The notes under the pieces are model-generated. The model made no database searches. It was not told where the DNA came from and was given only the letters and a program-made list of their open reading frames with translations. This document shows positions 1-8,042 of a stretch of DNA of 37,828 nt, in pieces. The stretch's first letter is position 1, and the number at the start of each line of letters is the position of its first letter. The DNA is taken from NCBI RefSeq assembly GCF_900176485.1, contig NZ_FWYD01000028.1, positions 1 to 37,828 of the forward strand. The letters are read 5' to 3'. This DNA is from Primorskyibacter flagellatus (GTDB lineage: Bacteria > Pseudomonadota > Alphaproteobacteria > Rhodobacterales > Rhodobacteraceae). The translations under genes and the position numbers were made by a program.

Positions 1-81
1 TATCGATGGGTCAAGTCAGCTGACGAAATCCTCGCCTCCGTCAAGCGGTTCTGCCAGAAATCACAATGCCAAGGACTTTAG
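1..81 (+). CDS. C-terminal fragment of a probable IS630-family transposase
   Basis: The first bases read in frame 1 as the last 26 residues of a protein that ends at a TAG (79-81). The visible residues include WVKSADEILASVKRFCQ. This resembles the usual C-terminal tail of IS630-family transposases (W-T-K-S-A-D-E-I-L-A-S-I pattern). The rest of the element lies outside the window, so intactness and the left inverted repeat cannot be judged. No clear terminal inverted repeat was recognised in the 200 bases that follow. If the call is right, an insertion sequence sits directly beyond the 3' end of purD. The identification depends on a short tail and is tentative. Confidence 0.5.
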   Translation, partial: YRWVKSADEILASVKRFCQKSQCQGL

Positions 82-289
82 ATTCAGGTGACTAGTTGAT
101 TTGCGCGCTATTTGGCACCGACGAACCGCTATGGGCGCGGCATTTCGTTCGATGCGGTGGGAGTGCGCGCGTCGGAGTGGTGCTTTCGGGGCGTGATGAC
201 CGGATTGCGGAGCGCCGGGATCTTTGGATGCATATGGTGGCTGTGCAATCCTCGACGATGTCATGCATTGTCGATGACGCGCAGTTCCG

Positions 290-1552
290 TCAGAGCGCCC
301 GCCACCCGATGTCACGACGACAGAAACCGCCCGGCCAGCTGATGCCGTCGACCAGCGCATAAGCGCGGTCGCGGGCTTCGGACAGGCTGGCACCGCGCGC
401 GGTGGCGTTCAGCACGCGTCCGCCATTGGCGGTGATGCGACCGTCCGTCAGTTTCGTGCCGGCATGGAACATCATGTGAAAGCTGTCCTCGGGCAGGGTT
501 TCAAGGCCAGAGATGACATCGCCCTTTTCATAGCTGCCGGGATAGCCTTGGGGTGCCATCACCACCGTCATCGCATGATCGTTTCCCCAGTTGACCTGCG
601 CTTCGGCCAAGCGCCCCTCGACTGCGGCATGGATGAGGTCCAGCACCTGAGCGCCAAGGCGCATCATCAGCACCTGACATTCCGGATCGCCGAAACGGAC
701 GTTATATTCCACCAGTCGCGGCGCGCCGTCCTTGATCATCAGGCCCGCGTAGAGAACGCCGTGAAATGGTGTGCCTCTGCGCACCATTTCCGCCATGGTC
801 GGGCGGATGATCTCGGCCATGGCGCGTTCCGCGATTTCGTCGGTCAGGACCGGTGCGGGGGAATAGGCGCCCATGCCGCCGGTATTGGGGCCGGTGTCGC
901 CTTCGCCGACGCGCTTATGGTCCTGCGCGGTGCCGATGGGCAGCACGTCCTCACCATCACAGAGCACGAAGAATGATGCCTCTTCGCCGGTCATGAATTC
1001 CTCGATCACCACCTCTGCACCCGCATCGCCGAAAGAGCCGCCGAACATGTCGTCAATGGCGGCTTCGGCCTCGGCCACAGTCTCGGCTATGATGACACCC
1101 TTGCCTGCGGCCAGACCGTCCGCCTTGACCACGATGGGCGTGCCCTGCGCCCGGACATGCGCCTTGGCGGCTTCGGCATCGGTGAAATGGCCATAGGCGG
1201 CGGTGGGCGCGTTTGCGGCAGCGCAGATCTCTTTGGTAAACGCCTTGGATGCCTCCAGCCGGGCGGCAGCGGCGGAGGGGCCGAATACCAGCAACCCGGC
1301 GTCGCGCAGACGGTCAGCGACGCCAGCAGCCAAAGGTGCTTCTGGCCCGATGATCACCAGCTCGATCGCTTCGGCTTCGGCGAAATTCACCACTGCGGCA
1401 CGGTCTTCGATATCGAGCGTTGCGCAAGTGGCGATCTGGGCGATGCCTGCATTGCCCGGTGCCACGATCAGCTTGTCGCATTTGGGGTTCTGCATCACCG
1501 CCCATGCCAGCGCATGTTCGCGCCCGCCGCCGCCAAGAATGAGGATGTTCAT
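290..1552 (-). CDS. purD: Phosphoribosylamine-glycine ligase (GAR synthetase)
   Basis: This is the second step of de novo purine synthesis: ATP-dependent joining of glycine to 5-phosphoribosylamine, in the cytoplasm. The 420-residue length is typical. The N-terminus carries the Rossmann-like start NILILGGGGREHALAW. Next come GPEAPLAAGVADRL, the ATP-grasp segment VKADGLAAGKGV, NTGGMGAYSP, and the metal/substrate segment EYNVRFGDPECQ. The start is the ATG at 1552, with AAGG about 7 bases upstream. An in-frame ATG 24 bases earlier would add eight residues not usual for the family. The C-terminus (RRDIGWRAL) looks intact although a transposase remnant lies about 200 bases beyond it. It is transcribed alone, towards the transposon. 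Confidence 0.97.
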   Translation of the reverse strand: MNILILGGGGREHALAWAVMQNPKCDKLIVAPGNAGIAQIATCATLDIEDRAAVVNFAEAEAIELVIIGPEAPLAAGVADRLRDAGLLVFGPSAAAARLEASKAFTKEICAAANAPTAAYGHFTDAEAAKAHVRAQGTPIVVKADGLAAGKGVIIAETVAEAEAAIDDMFGGSFGDAGAEVVIEEFMTGEEASFFVLCDGEDVLPIGTAQDHKRVGEGDTGPNTGGMGAYSPAPVLTDEIAERAMAEIIRPTMAEMVRRGTPFHGVLYAGLMIKDGAPRLVEYNVRFGDPECQVLMMRLGAQVLDLIHAAVEGRLAEAQVNWGNDHAMTVVMAPQGYPGSYEKGDVISGLETLPEDSFHMMFHAGTKLTDGRITANGGRVLNATARGASLSEARDRAYALVDGISWPGGFCRRDIGWRAL

Positions 1553-1620
1553 TGCATCGCCTTCGCCCGTTGTCACGTTGCACGCCTTCTAGGGTGCCGC
1601 GTCAAAAGGCACAAGCGCGG

Positions 1621-1974
1621 CTAGGCCCCATGAACCATCAAGGCGACGACAAGCACCTCGGCATCCGTTTGGTAAAGCGCGATGTCCTCGCGCAGCCGGT
1701 TCAGAAGCTGCGGCCGCCTGTGGTAGGGGACGTCTGCCAATGCCATTACGGTGCTGATCCGGGGGCCGTTTCCTGCGGCGATCTCTTCGATAATCTGCGC
1801 GTGGTGGTGTTGCACATACCGTGCGAGCCGCGCCCGCCGGGCATTGTAGGCAGCGTTTTCCAGCCCCGTTGCAACCGCCTGACCCGGCAACGAAAGCGGG
1901 TTGGGCAGATGGCTGGTGCCGGAATTGCAACCGGCCAGCAGGCAAAGCCCAAGGATCAGGAACGCACGAACCAT
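1621..1974 (-). CDS. Small putative lipoprotein, function unknown
   Basis: A 117-residue protein. The start is the ATG at 1974; it gives a short signal sequence, MVRAFLILGLCLLAGC, ending in a clear lipobox (L-L-A-G-C). The mature protein should therefore be lipid-anchored at Cys-16. The rest is hydrophilic and probably helical, with Arg/His-rich stretches (YNARRARLARYVQHHHAQI). I do not recognise a named domain. It lies between purD (same strand, 68 bases downstream) and xseA (divergent, about 100 bases away), so it may be cotranscribed with purD. Such small lipoproteins of unknown role are common in Rhodobacteraceae. Confidence 0.75.
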   Translation of the reverse strand: MVRAFLILGLCLLAGCNSGTSHLPNPLSLPGQAVATGLENAAYNARRARLARYVQHHHAQIIEEIAAGNGPRISTVMALADVPYHRRPQLLNRLREDIALYQTDAEVLVVALMVHGA

Positions 1975-2073
1975 ACCGCCAGACTGCCAGTGTTCGCCTG
2001 ATCTGCACAAGCCTGCTTGGCCTTGCTCGTCCGGGTGACTAGACTGCATTCAAACAGGCAGGAAACCAGCACT

Positions 2074-3621
2074 TTGTCCGATCTTTTCGACGATCCCGTT
2101 CCCGGCGAAAACTCCCCCGAATTCAGCGTGACGGAGCTTTCCGGCGCGATCAAACGCGTGATCGAGGGCGAGTTCGGCCATGTACGCATTCGCGGCGAAG
2201 TGGGGCGCGTGTCAATGCCGCGTTCAGGGCATGTCTATCTTGATCTCAAGGATGACCGCTCGGTGATTTCGGGGGTGATCTGGAAAGGCGTGGCAGGGCG
2301 TCTGGCCACCAAGCCGGAAGAAGGGATGGAGGTGATCGCCACGGGCCGTATCACCACATTTGGCGGGCAATCCAAATATCAGATCGTGATCGAAGACATC
2401 CGCCCCGCAGGCATGGGCGCGCTGATGGCGATGTTGGAAAAGCGCAAGGCCGCTTTGCAGGCCGAGGGCCTTTTCGATCCCGCGCGCAAGAAAAAGCTGC
2501 CCTACCTGCCCGAGATCATCGGCGTCGTGACCTCGCCCTCGGGGGCGGTGATCCGCGACATCCTGCACCGGCTGCGCGACCGTTTTCCGCGCAAGGTGCT
2601 GATTTGGCCGGTGGCCGTGCAGGGGGCGGCCTGTGCGCCGGAAGTAGCGAAGGCCATTCGCGGGTTCAACGCGATGACACCGGGGGGCGCACTGCCCCGG
2701 CCCGATCTGTTGATCGTGGCGCGCGGTGGCGGCTCGATCGAGGATCTTTGGGGGTTCAACGAAGAGGTCGTCGCGCGCGCCGCCGCCGCATCGGAGATCC
2801 CTTTGATTTCCGCCGTCGGACACGAGACCGACACCACCTTGATCGACTTTGTGTCGGATCTGCGCGCGCCGACGCCTACCGCCGCCGCCGAACATGCGGT
2901 GCCGGTGCGGATGGAATTGCTGTCCTGGGTCGGAGACGCGCAGGCGCGGCTGAGCCATGCGTTGACCAGCCGGTTGGACCGCAATGGCCAACGGCTGCGC
3001 GACCTTGCCCGTGCCCTGCCGCGACCCGAAGCGCTGCTGGACAGCCCGCGCCAGAGGTTCGATGCGCAATCGGACCGCCTGCCCGCCGCGCTGATCCGCT
3101 CGGTTCAGGTGCGCCGGGTGGCGCTTTCCGATGTCGCGGGCAGCTTGCGGCCGTCACTGCTGCGCCGCGCCATCGAGGGTGAACGCCGCCGCCTTTCTGT
3201 GCTTGGTCCGCGTCTTGCGCCCGCCCTGTCGCGCAGCACGCTGAACCGACGCACCGGATTAGAGGCGCTGTCCGCACGGCTGACTCCGCGCCCGATCCGC
3301 AGTGAAGTGGCGCAGCAGCATCGTGCATTGGCTGACCTGACGCGACGGCTGAGCGAGGCGCAGGTCCGCCGCATCGATGAGGCGAAGGCGCGGCTGGATG
3401 GGCTTGACCGGCTGCGCGAAACCCTGGGCCATCGCGCCACATTGGCGCGGGGCTATGCCATCGTGCGCGGGGATGACAAGGTGATTACCAGCACCGCAGC
3501 CGCCGCCGATGCGGCGGGTCTTGAGATCGAATTTTCCGACGGTCGTTTCAAAATCGGCGGGGCTGGCACCAAAACAAAACGGTCAAAGCCAAAGCCGCCC
3601 GAACAGGGGTCGCTGTTCTAG
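2074..3621 (+). CDS. xseA: Exodeoxyribonuclease VII large subunit
   Basis: The large catalytic subunit of exonuclease VII, which degrades single-stranded DNA from both ends together with the small subunit XseB (not in this window). The N-terminal OB-fold (about residues 17-115, with FSVTELSGAIKRVIEGEFGHV) is followed by the catalytic domain. That domain contains GVVTSPSGAVIRDILHR, VARGGGSIEDLWGFN and SAVGHETDTTLIDFVSD. The chosen start is the TTG at 2074, giving a 515-residue protein beginning SDLFDDPVPGENSPEF. The purine-rich GGCAGGAAA lies about 10 bases upstream, and this matches the usual start in related species. An ATG 57 bases earlier would add an atypical extension. Coiled regions rich in Arg and Leu (about 310-450) are normal for the family. 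Confidence 0.96.
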   Translation: MSDLFDDPVPGENSPEFSVTELSGAIKRVIEGEFGHVRIRGEVGRVSMPRSGHVYLDLKDDRSVISGVIWKGVAGRLATKPEEGMEVIATGRITTFGGQSKYQIVIEDIRPAGMGALMAMLEKRKAALQAEGLFDPARKKKLPYLPEIIGVVTSPSGAVIRDILHRLRDRFPRKVLIWPVAVQGAACAPEVAKAIRGFNAMTPGGALPRPDLLIVARGGGSIEDLWGFNEEVVARAAAASEIPLISAVGHETDTTLIDFVSDLRAPTPTAAAEHAVPVRMELLSWVGDAQARLSHALTSRLDRNGQRLRDLARALPRPEALLDSPRQRFDAQSDRLPAALIRSVQVRRVALSDVAGSLRPSLLRRAIEGERRRLSVLGPRLAPALSRSTLNRRTGLEALSARLTPRPIRSEVAQQHRALADLTRRLSEAQVRRIDEAKARLDGLDRLRETLGHRATLARGYAIVRGDDKVITSTAAAADAAGLEIEFSDGRFKIGGAGTKTKRSKPKPPEQGSLF

Positions 3622-3714
3622 TCGGGCACTGGCGGGAGCAGGCAACTGCGCTTCTTGCGTGGCAGACGCGCCGAACATTCGTCCGGGTGAGCGCCATGCT
3701 GCATCGCTCGCCGT

Positions 3715-4119
3715 TCAGACCCCGACTTCGGGGCCAAGACACAACATCGGATCATCGTCCTGCTGTGCTTCGTAGAGCGTCGTGGCGTCGGGATCGTTTT
3801 CGAAAATCGCCCTCAGGCCACCCGGCTCTTGGTAAAAGGTCCAGCACTGCGGGTCGGGCGTGTCATCGTAGACAAAGCAGATCTGGTCGGCCTCTTCATA
3901 CCAGAAGCCATCCTTGCATTGCCCATCCAGAAACGACCATTGCACGCGACGGTTGCCCAGATAGCGCTCGACGCCGTATGCCTCGCCGGCATAGCCGAAA
4001 TACAGTGTCTTGCCCTGCACATAGCTTTCGAATTCCGCGGCTGACATTGCGCTTTGCGACGCGGCGATGCCGGGGCAGACCGCCAAGGCCAGAACAAGGG
4101 AAAGCTGTATTCGTCTCAT
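3715..4119 (-). CDS. Small secreted protein, function unknown
   Basis: A 134-residue protein with a clear signal peptide (MRRIQLSLVLALAVCPGIAAS), predicted to be exported to the periplasm. The mature part holds four cysteines (in DGQCKD, DQICFV, PQCWTF, MLCLG) that could form two disulphides. It is rich in aromatic and acidic residues, for example KTLYFGYAGEAYGVERY and DGFWYEEADQICF. The aromatic and cysteine pattern resembles uncharacterised small periplasmic proteins of Rhodobacteraceae. I cannot assign a function. It lies 57 bases downstream of alkB on the same strand and may share its transcript. Confidence 0.75.
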   Translation of the reverse strand: MRRIQLSLVLALAVCPGIAASQSAMSAAEFESYVQGKTLYFGYAGEAYGVERYLGNRRVQWSFLDGQCKDGFWYEEADQICFVYDDTPDPQCWTFYQEPGGLRAIFENDPDATTLYEAQQDDDPMLCLGPEVGV

Positions 4120-4176
4120 GCAGTCACCCTGCCAGATGTGGTCCGCCGGGGGAAGCCTGTCACGCTCACGAAGCAG

Positions 4177-5214
4177 TCAGACGGCAGCGCTCTGCCGGTT
4201 TTTCGCGTCCCACTCGGCAACCTGCGGGTCCATCACCCTGCGCCACAGCGGTGGCCAAAGCGCCAGCATCGCCATGACCGGCAATGACCGAGGCAGGATC
4301 GGCATGGATGCGGACCGCAAATCCAGCGCCGGATAGGGGGTGGCCGGGCGCTGATGATGATCGGAATGGCGCGTCGCATTCAGCACAAGAGCCGAGGAAA
4401 ACCATTGCGGTGCGTTCCACGAATGTTGCGGTCCGACAGGTTCCGTCCGACCGTCGGCACGTCGATGACGCCGAAGCCCGTAATGCTGCACATAGTCCGA
4501 CAGAAGCAACTGCATCTGCGCATGGGCCGCCAGCCCGCACAGCACAAGGACGCCCGCGAAACCTGCCAGCAGAAAGGCCACGATCAACACGACACCCGCC
4601 CCACCAAGATAGACCGCGTAGGGGTGCAGCAGCGCAGGCGAGGCGGCGCGCGCCCGAAGAGCCGTTTCCGCCCGCAATCCCGCGCGGAACGACCCAGCCC
4701 AGGCGCGCGCCGCAAAGCGGTAGAATCCTTCCCCGGCGCGGGCGCTGTTGGGGTCGGCAGTTGTTGCGACATTCACATGATGCACCCTGATATGGGCCGA
4801 GGCATGATGCCCGAATAGCAATGACACATAGACCGTCACCCCAAGCCGCCGCAGCCAACGGTTCGATCTGTGAACAAGTTCGTGGGCATTGGCGTTGCTG
4901 ACCTGTCCGAAGAACAGCCCCAGCCCGATAAAGGCAGCCACCGCGGTTGCGCCTGTCAGATGCCCGCCCGCTATCGCCCAGACCCCCGCCGCCAGAAGCA
5001 CCAGATGCGCGACGGCCAGCGTTACGGCCAATGCGTCGCCGGCCGGAAACTCCTGCCCCGGAGCGAGTGATGCGCCGGGTCCGATCAGACGGTCCATCAT
5101 ATAGGTGAAGACAGTCACAAAGCTTAGCGCCACCCATGGCCAAAGCCCGCCTTGCCAAAGCCCGATGGCCAGCAACGCGACAAGCGTCAACGTGATGAAG
5201 GTGAACCGTGCCAT
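4177..5214 (-). CDS. alkB: AlkB-type membrane di-iron fatty acid/alkane hydroxylase
   Basis: An integral-membrane non-haem di-iron monooxygenase that hydroxylates the terminal carbon of medium-chain alkanes or related lipids; it needs rubredoxin or ferredoxin electron donors. All histidine boxes are visible in order: HELVH, GHHASAHIRVHH, VQHYGLRR and ATRHSDHH. Four to six hydrophobic membrane segments flank them. The start used is the ATG at 5214, preceded by GGCAGGACAG, giving about 345 residues. A GTG at 5241 would add nine residues but has a poorer ribosome site. No rubredoxin gene or alkane regulator is adjacent, so the electron donor and true substrate are unknown. In Rhodobacteraceae such genes are often annotated as alkane 1-monooxygenase. 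Confidence 0.88.
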   Translation of the reverse strand: MARFTFITLTLVALLAIGLWQGGLWPWVALSFVTVFTYMMDRLIGPGASLAPGQEFPAGDALAVTLAVAHLVLLAAGVWAIAGGHLTGATAVAAFIGLGLFFGQVSNANAHELVHRSNRWLRRLGVTVYVSLLFGHHASAHIRVHHVNVATTADPNSARAGEGFYRFAARAWAGSFRAGLRAETALRARAASPALLHPYAVYLGGAGVVLIVAFLLAGFAGVLVLCGLAAHAQMQLLLSDYVQHYGLRRHRRADGRTEPVGPQHSWNAPQWFSSALVLNATRHSDHHQRPATPYPALDLRSASMPILPRSLPVMAMLALWPPLWRRVMDPQVAEWDAKNRQSAAV

Positions 5215-5621
5215 CCTGTCCTGCCCTGCGCCGTTTGACACGCAACATATGCCAGTTTCAGCCCCAACGTGAAGCCAAACAGTAGCGCTGGCCGGATCTG
5301 CCGACTGCCCCGAAGGTCTTGCGGATCATGAATAGTGCCGCGTCGCTGTCACGACCGTGCAGCTTTCGCTCTGCACCCGGCGAGACCCGCAGGTCTGGCA
5401 AACTCTCCGGGATCGATGATCCTTTTGGTTTTCCGTTTTGGCACTTGCGACATTCATGGCTGAATTGGAACTTCAGGCTGTCCGCGCGCGCCATTCATGC
5501 AGCCACTTTAGTTAAGTTTTTCAGGGCTTTTGAGCGAGATTTTCGACCCATTCAGGATCAGGAAAAAGCAAACGTAACCTTTGTTGGCTAGTGAGTTTGC
5601 ACATCGCGGCCAGCAAGGTTT
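5215..5621. other. Gene-free divergent intergenic region (alkB / VWA-Hint)
   Basis: About 400 bases between two divergently transcribed genes, so it must hold both promoters. The part next to the VWA-Hint gene (about 5500-5600) is clearly richer in A and T than the surroundings. A short palindrome, GGATCGATGATCC, lies near 5412-5424. A 78-codon minus-strand frame (5258-5494) is open, but it lacks a convincing ribosome site and recognisable domains; it is not called as a gene. Confidence 0.5.
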
Positions 5622-7244
5622 ATGAAGATGGCAGATCAGGTAGTTACCGTCAATACGACGGTGGGCGATGTTCCGGTAACAACGGCAAGCACGATCCCGG
5701 ATACCTCTTTCGATACGCTGATCATCGACCATACGGTGAATATCGGGGCGCAAGGCTCACCAGATCTGAATGTCGCGATCGCGGTCGACACCTCCGGTTC
5801 CGCGGGCTGGTCATCGAGGTCGGACGTCGATGGCGATGGCATCGTCGACTCTTTTCTGGAAGCACAGGCTTACGCGGCCAAGGAATTGTTCAAGACCTAT
5901 ATCGAGAACGGTTATGACCCGTCGACGGTGACGGTCACGTTGGTCGAGTACGGTAGCACTGCATCGCTGGTCGGGGTCTACACGTTGGATGAGCTTGTCC
6001 AATTTGAAGCCGATATAGATGCGCTGACCCCCGGAGGGGCGACGAATTTCGCATCCCCCTTATCCAAAATACACGACAGCTGGACAGCGCAGGGTGTCAG
6101 CGATCAGGCGAGCAATTCCATCGTGTTCATGTCCGACGGCCGGCAGAACCGCGGCGGTGACTTCACGGACGAGGCGCAGGCATTGGAAGATGACTTCGGA
6201 GCGTTGATTTCAGGTGTTGGCGTCGGGTCCGGCAGCAGCCTTACAGCGGGCCGAAACGGGGGCTTGAACGATCTTGACAATACAGGCGGCGCGATCGGCA
6301 AGGATAGCGGGGCCGTTCAGGTCCTTGACGCATCGCAATTGACAGCGGAAGTCGGCGCGCCGCCGCCGGTCTTGGATGTTGACGCCGTTACAGTGACAGT
6401 AACCTATCCCGATCCGGCGAACTCGGGAGAAACGATCACGATAGCCGAGACCATTCCGGTTGGCGATCCACGCCTTGTACCGACCCCGTCCGGCTACGCG
6501 TTAAGAAATTTTGAAATCGACTACGCGCCAAATCCGGCCGGCGGAACCACGATCAACGTGGAAATGGAAACCTGGTTCAATGACGGCAGCAGCGTGCTGT
6601 CAACCGGGGCGATGCCTATTCAGCAGATGATCTGCTTTGTCGGCGAAACACGCATTCTGACGTCGCAGGGCGAAAAACGTGCCGACGAATTGCGGATTGG
6701 CGACCTTGTGCTGACCAAGGATCACGGGATGCAGCCGATCCGCTGGATTGGGCGGCGTTTACTTGATGCCGGTTTTCTGGCAGGGCAACCGAAGGCCCGG
6801 CCGGTCCACATCGCTGCCGGTGCTTTGGGGCGGGGGAAACCCAGATGCGATTTTCGAGTCTCTCAGCAGCATCGCATCTTGATTCAGTCAAGTGCAGTCG
6901 AACCGATGATTGGAACGAAGGAAACTGTCATCGCGGCCAAAAAGCTCTGCGGGCTGAAAGGCGTTGCGATCGACAACGGTTGCGCGCCGTTGGAATACAT
7001 TCATTTCCTGTTCGACCGGCACGAACTGGTCCTGGCTGAAGGCGCGTGGACAGAAAGCCTTTATATTGGTCCCCAGGTCTGGGCGTATCTGGATCAGGAC
7101 ACGAAGCAAGAGTTCCGTCTTATTCTTGGCACCGGGTCTGACGAGGATGTACCGCGACAAACCCCGGCCAGACAGATCCCACCGCCGCGTCTTCAGCGCG
7201 ACATCGCATGGGCCTTGCGTGACTGCGCAGAAATTGGCGGCTGA
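5622..7244 (+). CDS. VWA-domain protein with C-terminal Hint (hedgehog/intein-type) domain
   Basis: A 540-residue, two-module protein. Residues about 48-240 form a von Willebrand factor A domain with a complete MIDAS metal site: DTSGS (D56, S58, S60), T141 in GGATNF and D172 in MSDGRQN. An inserted calcium-loop-like motif, DVDGDGIVD, lies at about 68-76. A beta-rich linker (about 250-330) follows. Residues about 337-500 are a Hint_2-type domain. It starts at Cys338 (CFVGETRILT) and continues with GDLVLTKDHG, IRWIGRR, RVSQQHRILIQ and YIHFLFDRHELVLAEG. In Hint proteins the first Cys performs an N-to-S acyl shift that can cleave the chain. There is no classical signal peptide; related Hint proteins are thought to leave by type I secretion, which is inference here. 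ATG 5622 was chosen over ATG 5628. The stop is only 7 bases from the convergent bztD stop. Confidence 0.85.
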   Translation: MKMADQVVTVNTTVGDVPVTTASTIPDTSFDTLIIDHTVNIGAQGSPDLNVAIAVDTSGSAGWSSRSDVDGDGIVDSFLEAQAYAAKELFKTYIENGYDPSTVTVTLVEYGSTASLVGVYTLDELVQFEADIDALTPGGATNFASPLSKIHDSWTAQGVSDQASNSIVFMSDGRQNRGGDFTDEAQALEDDFGALISGVGVGSGSSLTAGRNGGLNDLDNTGGAIGKDSGAVQVLDASQLTAEVGAPPPVLDVDAVTVTVTYPDPANSGETITIAETIPVGDPRLVPTPSGYALRNFEIDYAPNPAGGTTINVEMETWFNDGSSVLSTGAMPIQQMICFVGETRILTSQGEKRADELRIGDLVLTKDHGMQPIRWIGRRLLDAGFLAGQPKARPVHIAAGALGRGKPRCDFRVSQQHRILIQSSAVEPMIGTKETVIAAKKLCGLKGVAIDNGCAPLEYIHFLFDRHELVLAEGAWTESLYIGPQVWAYLDQDTKQEFRLILGTGSDEDVPRQTPARQIPPPRLQRDIAWALRDCAEIGG

Positions 7245-7251
7245 TCCGCCC

Positions 7252-8031
7252 TTAATGTCCGAGGATCTGGCTGAGGAACAGCTTCGTCCGGTCGGATTGC
7301 GGGTTGTTGAAAAACGCCTCGGGCTCGTTCTGTTCGACGATTTGCCCTTGGTCCATGAAGATCACCCGGTTCGCAACCTGACGGGCAAAGCCCATCTCAT
7401 GCGTGACGCAAAGCATGGTCATGCCTTCTTCGGCCAGTTCGATCATGGTGTCGAGCACCTCTTTGATCATCTCCGGGTCAAGCGCCGAGGTGGGTTCGTC
7501 AAACAGCATCACCCGTGGTTTCATGCAAAGAGATCGCGCAATGGCGACGCGCTGCTGCTGACCGCCCGAAAGCTGGCCAGGATACTTTTTTGCCTGATCC
7601 GGGATCTTGACCTTTTCAAGGAAATGCATGGCTGTCTCGATGGCCTGTTTCTTGGGCTCCTTGCGGACCCAGATCGGTGCCAGCGTGCAGTTTTCAAGGA
7701 TCGTCAGATGCGGAAACAGGTTGAAATGCTGAAAGCACATGCCAACCTCGGACCGGATCTTGTCGATGTTCTTCAGGTCATTCGTCAGTTTCGTGCCGTC
7801 CACCTCGATAGAGCCTTTCTGATGCTCTTCCAGCGCGTTGATGCAGCGGATCAGCGTGGATTTTCCCGACCCGGAGGGGCCGCAAATCACGATCCGTTCG
7901 CCCTGATAAACGGTCAGGTTGATGTCACGCAGCACATGAAATGTGCCGTACCACTTGTTCATTCCCCGGATGTCGATCGCCACCTCGTCAGAGACGGCCA
8001 GTTCCTTGCGGGCTGTTGCTTGTTCAGACAT
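7252..8031 (-). CDS. bztD: Polar amino-acid ABC transporter, ATP-binding protein
   Basis: The ATPase of the general L-amino-acid importer (glutamate, glutamine, aspartate, asparagine in Rhodobacter; AapP in rhizobia). It is bound to the inner face of the membrane permeases. Walker A is GPSGSGKST (51-59), the Q-loop lies in [10 protein letters not shown], the signature is LSGGQQQR (154-161), and Walker B plus catalytic Glu is [12 protein letters not shown] (about 174-186). The 259-residue length is normal. It is the last gene of the four-gene operon, 11 bases after bztC. The N-terminal 15 residues before the ABC core are typical of the Bzt/Aap subgroup. Confidence 0.95.
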   Translation of the reverse strand: MSEQATARKELAVSDEVAIDIRGMNKWYGTFHVLRDINLTVYQGERIVICGPSGSGKSTLIRCINALEEHQKGSIEVDGTKLTNDLKNIDKIRSEVGMCFQHFNLFPHLTILENCTLAPIWVRKEPKKQAIETAMHFLEKVKIPDQAKKYPGQLSGGQQQRVAIARSLCMKPRVMLFDEPTSALDPEMIKEVLDTMIELAEEGMTMLCVTHEMGFARQVANRVIFMDQGQIVEQNEPEAFFNNPQSDRTKLFLSQILGH

Positions 8032-8042
8032 ATTCTATCTCC

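Noticed and set aside
2224-3069. Long minus-strand open frame inside xseA
   Set aside because: Antisense shadow caused by high GC at third codon positions; the sense protein has complete family motifs.
5258-5494. 78-codon minus-strand frame between alkB and the VWA-Hint gene
   Set aside because: Lacks a ribosome site and family resemblance; composition is that of intergenic DNA.
7236-7250. GGCGG-N5-CCGCC between the convergent VWA-Hint and bztD stops as bidirectional terminator
   Set aside because: Only a 5-base stem, partly coding, with weak T-content on either side.
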